DNA of 64,000 bases from NCBI GenBank assembly GCA_029860075.1, contig JAOUBX010000004.1, positions 52,146-116,145 of the forward strand, read 5' to 3'. The position numbers and the translations under genes were made by a program. Positions within the stretch are counted from its first letter, which is position 1. Each line of letters opens with the position of its first letter. This stretch comes from Deltaproteobacteria bacterium. GTDB lineage: Bacteria > Desulfobacterota > JADFVX01. The notes beneath the pieces were generated by a model. That model worked only from the letters and a program-made list of their open reading frames with translations. It was not told the origin of the DNA and did no database searches. Positions 18,901 to 26,577 of this stretch are shown piece by piece.

Positions 18901-19137
18901 ATGGATAACAAAAAGAGAATTACAGAAAAGACAAATAAAGTGGCCCCCTGGCTGGCCGGCAGCGGAATAGCCTCCGGTACTGCACTTCTCTCCGTTGCCT
19001 GTACAGTCCCAAAAACAGGCATCTGCTCCACCTGCGGCAGCTGTTTCGTTGCCCTTTTTTCCCTGGGAGGCTGGGCGGTCATGAAAAACAAAAAGGGTGA
19101 TTCAATATATTCGAGGGATAACAGATCAAATCCGTGA
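18901..19137 (+). CDS. Small Cys-rich membrane protein
   Basis: 78 aa with two hydrophobic segments (about 16-36 and 45-60) joined by a short loop, and four cysteines: Cys34, then Cys42, Cys45 and Cys48 in GICSTCGSC. Termini are basic. Its TGA overlaps the GTG start of the next gene (GTGA), so it is translationally coupled to the beta-barrel and cytochrome genes. I do not recognise the family. The Cx2Cx2C cluster in a membrane hairpin could bind metal or form disulfides and may help assembly of the adjacent cytochrome complex, but this is inference. Confidence 0.65.
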   Translation: MDNKKRITEKTNKVAPWLAGSGIASGTALLSVACTVPKTGICSTCGSCFVALFSLGGWAVMKNKKGDSIYSRDNRSNP

Positions 19138-20384
19138 CAGGAACAATATCAAATCATGTTCTTGCCCTTATTGCTTTTATCTTCCTCCTTTTACCCTTCC
19201 CTCTTTATGGCGGAGTTGAAGGAAGACTGGAGGCCCTCATCGAGGCAGACAACAGGTACAACAAGGACCTCACCTATATTGAAGGATGGGGAGACCTTCT
19301 TATTAAAAAAAGGGAGCAGGCAAGTACTTATGGCCTGACCTTCAGCAGCACCTATCGTGAAGAAGAATGGCATGGTGAAATATACCAGTTCTATGGTGAA
19401 AGAGAATTAAAGGAGTTATCACTCCTCATAAAAGGAGGACGCTTTGAAAGGTCGGACCAGAGCGGCTACTACGCTATAGATGGAGTTTATCTTAAAAAAG
19501 GTACCGGCGCACTTTCATTTTCTTTCTATGGAGGTAAGCTCTTACGGGTTGAATCTGATAAGCAGCTGAGTGCCGGTTCTACAGGCGGTATGGAGCTTAC
19601 TTTCAGGGGAGATAAGGCGGCCAAGGCCTCTCCTTTTTTTATTAATCTCTTTGTTGAAATGGGATATCAGCAGATATACGATGAAGATAAGTTGTCTAGA
19701 TTAACCTGGGGCCTTGCCAAAGCATCCGCTGCTGAGATGAAAGAGACAGGCTTTTGGGAGTTTCAAACGGGCGGCGATTTCATCATGGAAGATGGAACGA
19801 TCGAAACAATGAGTACGGCCTTTGGCATAAAGCTTCTGGAAAAAAGCTTTGTCCGGATTGCTTACAACATCTATGAACCGGGCGATAAAGATTTTTCCCT
19901 GAGGGACCGTTTTTACAGACTCTACGCAAAGGGGAAAGAAGAAGTCATCAGTGGTGAGCTTTTTTACTTTCCAATGAAAAGACTCGACCTTTATGTCACA
20001 GGAAAAGAAGTTAATCACCATATGGGACAAAAGGGTTACGGAACAAGAGCGGGAGCGATGCTGAGAACAAAGAAAGGTATCGATCTCAATCTGGAGGCGG
20101 ACTACCTCTATCTGGATAAAGAAAAGGCACATACCATCTTTCTTTCTTCAAAAAGCTCAATTGACGCTAAAACAAAAATGAAGCTCACGGCCATATACCA
20201 GATTCTAGATAAACGAACAACCGGTGAAAACAAGGGCTACGGTATGGATATAGCCATAGACAGGATGATTGATAGCGACCTCTTTTTCTCACTCTACGGT
20301 ATGAACATTATCAATAGTGATTACGATGATGAGTACAGGATTGGAACGAGGCTAAGCCTCACATTCAGTGAGGACAAACTATGA
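19134..20384 (+). CDS. Probable outer-membrane beta-barrel of a porin-cytochrome conduit
   Basis: 416 aa; signal peptide to about residue 27 (LIAFIFLLLPFPLYG). The remainder is rich in alternating amphipathic strands ending in polar/charged turns (RIGTRLSLTFSED near the end), typical of a porin. There is no clear match to MtrB or OmbB by eye. It sits between a coupled small membrane protein (GTGA overlap) and a heptaheme gene (ATGA overlap at 20381). In known porin-cytochrome systems a barrel holds periplasmic and outer cytochromes together, so that role is inferred from gene order. Start GTG at 19134. Confidence 0.65.
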   Translation: MTGTISNHVLALIAFIFLLLPFPLYGGVEGRLEALIEADNRYNKDLTYIEGWGDLLIKKREQASTYGLTFSSTYREEEWHGEIYQFYGERELKELSLLIKGGRFERSDQSGYYAIDGVYLKKGTGALSFSFYGGKLLRVESDKQLSAGSTGGMELTFRGDKAAKASPFFINLFVEMGYQQIYDEDKLSRLTWGLAKASAAEMKETGFWEFQTGGDFIMEDGTIETMSTAFGIKLLEKSFVRIAYNIYEPGDKDFSLRDRFYRLYAKGKEEVISGELFYFPMKRLDLYVTGKEVNHHMGQKGYGTRAGAMLRTKKGIDLNLEADYLYLDKEKAHTIFLSSKSSIDAKTKMKLTAIYQILDKRTTGENKGYGMDIAIDRMIDSDLFFSLYGMNIINSDYDDEYRIGTRLSLTFSEDKL

Positions 20385-20971
20385 AAGCATTCATTTTTCT
20401 GATCTTATTAATTTTACCTGCCCTGCCCTCCCTTGCCGCAGATAAAAGCGAAGAAAAGCGATGGTGGGAAAAGCGGGAGGGAATGGAAGATCTCTATTTC
20501 CCCCATAATGAACACTTTAAAGCAATGAAGGATGAAGATCCCTGCATGTCCTGTCATATATTTACAAAAAATAGCGTAACAGACCTTAAAAAGCTGGAAG
20601 CGCTTACCATCATAGCCAATGAACCTCTGGAGGTCATATGCCACGAATGCCATGTAGACTCATTAAAAGCGCCTTCGGAATGCACTCTTTGCCACAAAAA
20701 GCCGGACACCATATGGCCCGAAGACCATCGCTACAACTACATAGAAAACCACGGCAATGACTCCGCTATCGATGAGACGGCATGTAAGAAATGCCATATG
20801 AGCAATGCCTTCTGCACTGACTGCCACTTCAGGAGAGACAGCGGCAAAAGCAGAGTCCATAACCCTGCCTATATGGGAAGTCACGGCATAGAGGCAAGGA
20901 CATCTCCAGGCAAGTGCGGCAAATGCCATAAGGGCCGATACTGCGATAATTGTCACAGGAGTATACGGTGA
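20381..20971 (+). CDS. Periplasmic heptaheme cytochrome c
   Basis: 196 aa; signal peptide MKAFIFLILLILPALPSLAA. Seven CxxCH motifs follow: CMSCH, CHECH, CTLCH, CKKCH, CTDCH, CGKCH, CDNCH, with further His residues for axial ligation. At about 25 residues per heme it is a dense electron wire. It overlaps the barrel gene by 4 nt and is followed almost directly by an octaheme lipoprotein, so it is the best candidate for the periplasmic cytochrome of the conduit. Confidence 0.88.
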   Translation: MKAFIFLILLILPALPSLAADKSEEKRWWEKREGMEDLYFPHNEHFKAMKDEDPCMSCHIFTKNSVTDLKKLEALTIIANEPLEVICHECHVDSLKAPSECTLCHKKPDTIWPEDHRYNYIENHGNDSAIDETACKKCHMSNAFCTDCHFRRDSGKSRVHNPAYMGSHGIEARTSPGKCGKCHKGRYCDNCHRSIR

Positions 20972-20972
20972 T

Positions 20973-21965
20973 ATGATGAAAAATGAGCTTATCAAGATAG
21001 CTTACTTCATATTCATACTGTCTTTTTTTTCAGCCTGCGGCGACCTGGATAATAGCGACTATGCATCCATTGAATCGGGAAACCTTATCCTTACCGAAAA
21101 ACATGGCGGCAATGGTTCAGCCTGGGGATTTTCAAGTTGCCGGAGCTGCCACCTGCTTGATGTGATTCATGAAAGCAATAATCTCATTAAAAACATGGTT
21201 AATGCAAAAGGATACAATACCTGTACCGGCTGCCACGGGACAAACGGGACGGATACAAAGAGGGAATGCATCATCTGCCATAACACCTTAGATATGCCCA
21301 ATGCTCCCTACATGAAGGGCAGCTTTTCCCACAATTTCATCAAGGGAAGCTCAAATGCTATAAGTGATGAAAATTGTATCGTCTGCCATGAGGCATCGGA
21401 TATGAACGGCAACTTTGATTTCAACAGGGATCTTAGCATCTACCCTGATGCAAGCGGTTTTAACAGGCCTTACACAAAGGAGTATGACTTCTGCATCCGC
21501 TGCCACAACCGCGACCAGCAGCAGCCGGGCTATGAAATGACGGGCTCCTCTTACGACGATCCACTTATTGCTATTGAAGACGACTATACCCTTATCGATT
21601 CTCACGGAGAGATAAATAGCGTCGGTTCTGGAACCTATGCAGGACTGAGGACCGGTTATAACTACAGCACCGTTGTTGATTGCAGTGACTGCCACTCCCT
21701 GCATGGCACAAAAAATGACCTGCTCATTATCGACAGTTCGCAGGCCGGGGCAAAGTATCTTCCTGAAGCTTTAAGGGATACCCCTTACTCTGCCAATGTA
21801 ACGGGAGGCAATTATTCACAGCTCTGCGTCCTTTGTCACAGCATGGATACGATACTTGATTCTGGTGACGTCGATACGGGGAACGGCCTTGCAGGTGTCC
21901 ATGATGTCGGTGTCGACTGCAGGCCCTGCCATACCCATGGGGAGGCGGTGCAGTCGGGCTTGTAG
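20973..21965 (+). CDS. Octaheme cytochrome c lipoprotein
   Basis: 330 aa beginning with a lipoprotein signal (lipobox FSAC, Cys near residue 22) and carrying eight CxxCH motifs (CRSCH, CTGCH, CIICH, CIVCH, CIRCH, CSDCH, CVLCH, CRPCH). The spaced-out middle (about 150-240) is acidic and low in hemes. As a lipidated cytochrome encoded next to a barrel and a periplasmic heptaheme, it would fit the outer-membrane, possibly surface-exposed, partner of a porin-cytochrome complex. Two adjacent ATGs (20973, 20976) are equally possible starts; AGGAG lies about 12 nt upstream. Confidence 0.87.
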   Translation: MMKNELIKIAYFIFILSFFSACGDLDNSDYASIESGNLILTEKHGGNGSAWGFSSCRSCHLLDVIHESNNLIKNMVNAKGYNTCTGCHGTNGTDTKRECIICHNTLDMPNAPYMKGSFSHNFIKGSSNAISDENCIVCHEASDMNGNFDFNRDLSIYPDASGFNRPYTKEYDFCIRCHNRDQQQPGYEMTGSSYDDPLIAIEDDYTLIDSHGEINSVGSGTYAGLRTGYNYSTVVDCSDCHSLHGTKNDLLIIDSSQAGAKYLPEALRDTPYSANVTGGNYSQLCVLCHSMDTILDSGDVDTGNGLAGVHDVGVDCRPCHTHGEAVQSGL

Positions 21966-21991
21966 AGTTGGTATTACTTTGAAAAAAATGC

Positions 21992-22105
21992 TTCCCCTCC
22001 CCTGGTGGGAGGGGATTGAGGGGAGGGGGAATAGTAGGCAGTTGCAATTTCTAAATGTCTTCACCCTCACCCTAGCCCTCTCCCATCAAGGGAGAGGGGA
22101 AGTTT
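21992..22105. repeat. GC-rich palindromic element, copy 2
   Basis: Same two-hairpin layout as 18696-18836: CCCCTCCCCTGGTGGGAGGG at left, CTCTCCCATCAAGGGAGAGG at right, unrelated spacer. It lies between the octaheme and hexaheme genes and could terminate or process the transcript. Just after it, 22117-22140 carries a shortened arm of the 9139-9371 element. Confidence 0.65.
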
Positions 22106-22153
22106 AGGAATTAATTGGACACTGATTTATTTATGATTTTGAAAGATTCAACA

Positions 22154-23062
22154 ATGATAAATGAAAAACCAAAGAAACTACTATTCACCTTCTGTGCCTC
22201 CCTGTCTCTGTGGTTAATCACTTCAGTTAACTCTCATGCCATCGACATGGAAAAACTGGGTGAACTGCACCTCCACCCCTATGACATTGAAGCGCCAAAA
22301 TCTATGAAAGTAGCCAAAGAGTTTGTCTTAAGAGAGAAAAGACTGATCACCTGCAAGACATGTCATGGGATAAAGGGAATAATGGATATGAACTATGACG
22401 ACATCGATAAGAAAGACAATCTTTTCCTTATAGGTGGCCCCTATTCCAAACTGAATGACTTCTGCTACCGATGTCATGAGAAAGAAGACTACGAGCGGCC
22501 AAATATTCATAAAATGATCGATAAAGAAGGGAAACTTATAAAAGACAACTGTACCTTTTGTCATAGGTCAAGGCCGGACCCTGAAAAGGTCAAGAGTATG
22601 GATGAAGTTCAATTCCGTCTTCCTGTTGAAAAGCTCTGCCTCGGCTGTCATTTGAAAACTCCACACATGAATGCCCTCAATCATCTCAAAAAGCCATCGG
22701 AAGAGATGAAAAAATTCATGACTAAATCAGAAAAAAAGAAAAACATCATACTTCCTTTATCTGAAGCCGGAGAGATAAGCTGCATCACCTGTCACTCACC
22801 GCATGAAAAAAGCGTTGTCAGTAAAGACAAACCTGCCGGAACACAGGTGGAAGATCATGATGTTGCAGAGGGGATTGAATATGTTGAAACAGAGTGGGGA
22901 AAGGTCTTTGCTGAAGACAAGAAAAAACGACTGGAAAAGTATTCAAAAAAAGAGGGAAAAGAGTTTTCTCTGGAATATGAAAAGGTAACCAAGGAAGTAC
23001 TGCTCAGGCTGCCTGCAAAGGACGGCACATTATGCCTGGCATGCCATACATTTGAAAGGTAG
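22154..23062 (+). CDS. Periplasmic hexaheme cytochrome c
   Basis: 302 aa from the ATG at 22154, which gives a clean signal peptide (INEKPKKLLFTFCASLSLWL... to SHA). Longer versions from a TTG at 22115 or ATG at 22133 start within a dispersed repeat and are less likely. Six CxxCH motifs: CKTCH, CYRCH, CTFCH, CLGCH, CITCH, CLACH. A Lys/Glu-rich stretch of about 70 residues precedes the last heme. It probably shuttles electrons in the periplasm between the 968-aa inner-membrane protein encoded next and the outer-membrane cytochromes. The Shine-Dalgarno is weak. Confidence 0.85.
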   Translation: MINEKPKKLLFTFCASLSLWLITSVNSHAIDMEKLGELHLHPYDIEAPKSMKVAKEFVLREKRLITCKTCHGIKGIMDMNYDDIDKKDNLFLIGGPYSKLNDFCYRCHEKEDYERPNIHKMIDKEGKLIKDNCTFCHRSRPDPEKVKSMDEVQFRLPVEKLCLGCHLKTPHMNALNHLKKPSEEMKKFMTKSEKKKNIILPLSEAGEISCITCHSPHEKSVVSKDKPAGTQVEDHDVAEGIEYVETEWGKVFAEDKKKRLEKYSKKEGKEFSLEYEKVTKEVLLRLPAKDGTLCLACHTFER

Positions 23063-23076
23063 GAACTATCTATAGT

Positions 23077-23195
23077 CTCCCCTCCCTTGGTGGGAGGGGA
23101 TTAAGGGGAGGGGGAGAAACTACTTGAACTAGTCGAAACTTTGGGATTTTTCACCCCCACCCTAGCCCTCCCCCATCAAGGGGGAGGGAAATATT
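23077..23195. repeat. GC-rich palindromic element, copy 3
   Basis: Left hairpin CCCCTCCCTTGGTGGGAGGGG, right hairpin CCCTCCCCCATCAAGGGGGA; ends nearly identical to copy 1, including the AAATATTG exit, while the spacer differs. It lies between the hexaheme gene and the large fusion gene. Confidence 0.65.
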
Positions 23196-23234
23196 GTCTT
23201 CAAGATGACTAGAAATTTACAAAGGTAAAATCAC

Positions 23235-26141
23235 ATGAATATACTGGAACGACTCATAAGAATCCATAACTGGCAGAAGGTGCGATATTCAACGATCATC
23301 CTATCCTGTGCCCTCTTCTTTGCTCCCTTCCTTATTATCCCCGGACTCTTCAACAGTAACGACTTTTGCGGGACGCTCTGCATAAGGCGTTTTTATCTCT
23401 ACTTCCCCGGCATGGGCCTCGATGACCTGACGATACAGCTGAAAGTCTCCATTGCCGGCGTCTTCCTCCTTCTGGCCATACTCATCGTTACCTTCTTTTT
23501 TGGGCGTTTGTGGTGCTCCTTCATCTGCCCTGTGGGAGGCTTTCCTGAACTTGTGAGCCGCAGCCTAAACAACAGGATAAAGATCGAATACCGCGCACTA
23601 CCCCAGGTAGCCATAAGGTATGGCTACTTCGGTTTTTACCTCGTCATGATGCCCATGATCGGCATAAGCGCCTGCACCCTTTGCAACTTCATGACCATAC
23701 CGAGAATCTTTGATGCTATCGGCGGTGGACAGATGGGTATGAACTATATTCTCTCATCCATCGGTATTGCCAATGTAGCCCTTGTTGCACTTCTCGGCTT
23801 TTTTGCCAGCAAGGGACGGGCTTTTTGCGCATTCCTCTGTCCTGTGGGGGCCATAGACGGTATCGTCAACAGGATAGGCGCAGCATTTAAGTTTACACGG
23901 CACATCAGGGTGGAAAGAGACCGCTGTACCGGCTGCATGGCCTGTGCACAGGCCTGTATGACAGGCGCCATTGAAATGGATGATAAAATAGCCCTTGTAG
24001 ACCAGCTTTCCTGCATGTCCTGCCATGAGTGTGTAGACGTCTGCCACCACGGCGCCATCGAGTATCTCTCTATCCCGCCCGATACGAGAAGGCACAGAAG
24101 AAAAAGGGATGAGGTGCTCCCACCTCTTCCTGAGTGGACGGCCCTCTATAATCCCGGAGAGGGTCAGGGTCTGGCAGGCATTAGATGGCAGAGGATCATT
24201 ATGGTCTCCGTGCTGGCAATGTCTCTCATTTTCATTATCGCTACCTGGGCAGGCGCCGCGCCAAGAAAGATCGATCCCGACGGATGCCTCAGCTGTCATG
24301 CCATTAAAGGCCTCGACTATATAGACAAGCAGGGAATCTTAAGAACGGCAACCATCGACGAATCACACTATTATGCCTCACTGCATGGTTCCGTCCCCTG
24401 TAAGGACTGCCACAGAAAAATAGAAAAATACCCCCACAAAGTTAAAAATGGTGAAGTTGACTGTGCCGCAACATGTCACGTGAAGGAACCCTCCAAAGGA
24501 GACAAGTATTCCCACAAAAAAGTAAGTGAAGAATACAAGGGCTCCGTTCATAAAGAGGGATGGTCAAAAGGACTCACCGGCGGAAACCGTTTGAAAGAAG
24601 AAAAAGAGACCCAATCCCCCTCATGCAGGGGCTGTCACAGCAACAGCCTCTATATTGAGGAAGAAAATATGGCCAGGTTCAAGGAGCTCTTTGTCAACTG
24701 TGACAGGGAGTGCGGCAGATGCCACCAGGGCGTTGCCTGGCGCGGGCAGTTCGGCGGACATATTTTCAGGCGCTTTATGGGCGGCAGGTGGGACAAAGAG
24801 AATGGAAACAAGCTCTGCAACGACTGTCACGGTGATATAGAAAAAATGACTAAAGCTAAGATTACTGATTGGAAAAGCGGTAAAAAGAAGAAGTCTGAAG
24901 CGCCTTTTATCCTGGCCACTAAAAGCTACAATATGACGCTCCACGCCAAGATGGTTATGATGAAAGACGAAATGGGGGCTTCCTGCATTGATTGTCACTC
25001 ACCTGACGGTTTCAAGCATAATGTTCGGCAAGGTTCTGATTTAAAAGCATCAACTCATAAGGACAATCTTGCCGCTACCTGCGGACAGGACAAATGCCAC
25101 AGCTATGCCACATCACCCCTTAACGAAGGTTTTGTGAGGACAGCCATGCATTCACTGGATCTGCCCCCGGCAGATAAAGAAATTGCACCCATCGATTCAA
25201 GGCGACTCAGCTCAAACTGGTTCAGGATAGCGGCAGTACTTGTACCCCTTGCCCTGCTCACCCTACTCCTGAATTTTGGCTGGTCAACGGTGATTAAAAA
25301 GAAAGGAAAGCAATGGCCCATTCTCGGTGGAGACAGTTTTCAGATAAAAATGCTAAAACGGACGCCTAAGGGCAAGAAGAAGGCCGGGAGCGACAAGGGA
25401 AAAAAGCTCAGCAGCCTTATTTTCCTGCTATTCCTCCTCACACCGGCCATAACAAAGGCTGACAATCTCTACCTTGACATGTTTGACAGGGCTCAAGTTA
25501 AGCAGAGTGATGCTGACAAACTTAAAGAGAAGCTTAAAAAACATAAAAAGGTTGAACCTGTTACCCTGACGCTAAAGCCTTACCACAAGAGACGGTCATT
25601 TTCTAATGATGACCCGAAGACACTCTGCTCTTCATGCCACGGCAACCTTCCTCATAAAAAAGAGGTAAAGACCAGGACATTCCTTAACATGCATTCAGAC
25701 TTCATTACCTGTGACGGCTGTCACTTCACCCCCAAAGGAGTGGAAGTAAAAAAGAGGTGGATCGATATGGAGAGCGGATACATGTCCGGTATTTCTTATA
25801 AAGAAACAACAAGGAGTGGTAATAAGAAAATCGCCTCTTTTATCAAGGGTAAGCCACAGACACTCCTGGAGGATCATCCCTTCGCCATGGAGACTGCAAA
25901 GAATCTTAAAACACTCTCTATTGATGATAAAGCCAGCCTGATCCTCAAATTGCATAGCCCACTTTCAAAAAAGAAACTGGGGTGCAGCACATGCCACAGC
26001 AAGGACCAGAAGTTTCTTGAACTGGAAGACCTGGGCTATGACGATGCGAAAAGAAAGAAAATTGAGCAGAGCAGCATTGCAAAGTTTGTGGAGAGGCTTA
26101 AAAAGAATGGGCCGATAAATCTGAAGGTGCTGGGGAGGTAG
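23235..26141 (+). CDS. NapH-like [4Fe-4S] membrane protein fused to a multiheme cytochrome (candidate quinol dehydrogenase)
   Basis: 968 aa. Residues 1-200: membrane helices with two NapH-type cysteine pairs (RLWCSFICPVGG, RAFCAFLCPVGA). Residues about 225-275: two [4Fe-4S] motifs (CTGCMACAQAC, CMSCHECVDVC). A helix at about 320-340 leads to a periplasmic domain with eight heme motifs (351 to about 630), including CX3CH (CAATCH) and CX4CH (CGQDKCH). A helix at about 663-683, then a signal-peptide-like segment at 725-742 (LLFLLTPAITKA), then a triheme domain (about 798-920). By analogy with NapH/NapC-type proteins it may take electrons from menaquinol and pass them to periplasmic cytochromes. 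It looks like three ancestral genes joined. Confidence 0.85.
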   Translation: MNILERLIRIHNWQKVRYSTIILSCALFFAPFLIIPGLFNSNDFCGTLCIRRFYLYFPGMGLDDLTIQLKVSIAGVFLLLAILIVTFFFGRLWCSFICPVGGFPELVSRSLNNRIKIEYRALPQVAIRYGYFGFYLVMMPMIGISACTLCNFMTIPRIFDAIGGGQMGMNYILSSIGIANVALVALLGFFASKGRAFCAFLCPVGAIDGIVNRIGAAFKFTRHIRVERDRCTGCMACAQACMTGAIEMDDKIALVDQLSCMSCHECVDVCHHGAIEYLSIPPDTRRHRRKRDEVLPPLPEWTALYNPGEGQGLAGIRWQRIIMVSVLAMSLIFIIATWAGAAPRKIDPDGCLSCHAIKGLDYIDKQGILRTATIDESHYYASLHGSVPCKDCHRKIEKYPHKVKNGEVDCAATCHVKEPSKGDKYSHKKVSEEYKGSVHKEGWSKGLTGGNRLKEEKETQSPSCRGCHSNSLYIEEENMARFKELFVNCDRECGRCHQGVAWRGQFGGHIFRRFMGGRWDKENGNKLCNDCHGDIEKMTKAKITDWKSGKKKKSEAPFILATKSYNMTLHAKMVMMKDEMGASCIDCHSPDGFKHNVRQGSDLKASTHKDNLAATCGQDKCHSYATSPLNEGFVRTAMHSLDLPPADKEIAPIDSRRLSSNWFRIAAVLVPLALLTLLLNFGWSTVIKKKGKQWPILGGDSFQIKMLKRTPKGKKKAGSDKGKKLSSLIFLLFLLTPAITKADNLYLDMFDRAQVKQSDADKLKEKLKKHKKVEPVTLTLKPYHKRRSFSNDDPKTLCSSCHGNLPHKKEVKTRTFLNMHSDFITCDGCHFTPKGVEVKKRWIDMESGYMSGISYKETTRSGNKKIASFIKGKPQTLLEDHPFAMETAKNLKTLSIDDKASLILKLHSPLSKKKLGCSTCHSKDQKFLELEDLGYDDAKRKKIEQSSIAKFVERLKKNGPINLKVLGR

Positions 26142-26228
26142 CGGTTGATAAGTTAAAGCTGTTTCATACTCGATAGGCTCATCATAACCCCTCCCAGCCT
26201 CCCCTTGGATTGTAAAAAAATTTGGATC

Positions 26229-26499
26229 GTCTTTACGAGGAGCACAGCGACGCGGCAATCTCGCATTACTAGGTTTGAGATCGCGTCACTTCGTTCGCGA
26301 AGACAGGATTTGTCTTTGCGAGGAGCACAGCGACGCGGCAATCTTGCATTACTAGGTTTGAGCTCGCGTCACTTCGTTCGCGAAGACAGGATTTGTCTTT
26401 GCGAGGAGCGCAGCGACACGGCAATCTCGCATTACTAGGTTTGAGATCGCGTCACTTCGTTCGCGAAGACAGGATTTGTCTTTGCGAGGAGTGAAACGA
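26229..26499. repeat. 83-bp tandem repeat, three full units and a partial fourth
   Basis: Units start at 26229, 26312, 26395 and 26478, each opening GTCTTTGCGAGGAGCACAGC (first unit has A for G) and ending TTCGTTCGCGAAGACAGGAT, with an internal palindrome. They differ at only a few positions. The array fills most of the gap between the 968-aa fusion gene and the NHL cytochrome gene; there are no unique spacers, so it is not a CRISPR array. The same motif family appears in degenerate form at 48507-48565. Confidence 0.85.
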
Positions 26500-26577
26500 C
26501 AAGGAGAGTTATGGCTGGCCCCTTTGGAAAAAAGTATCAGAATTATATTTAAATTTAACGCAACCCATTTCAAATAT

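Noticed and set aside
22115..22153. Upstream TTG/ATG starts for the hexaheme cytochrome
   Set aside because: The region is a fragment of a dispersed repeat and would bury the signal peptide; ATG 22154 gives a normal one.
23994..24055. CMSCH and CVDVCH in the iron-sulfur part of the 968-aa fusion as heme motifs
   Set aside because: They fall inside the CxxCxxCxxxC pattern of a [4Fe-4S] ferredoxin domain located before the periplasmic part, so the cysteines bind a cluster.
26229..26499. Regular repeats that could be read as a CRISPR array
   Set aside because: Units of 83 bp are directly adjacent with no unique spacers, and no cas gene is present.
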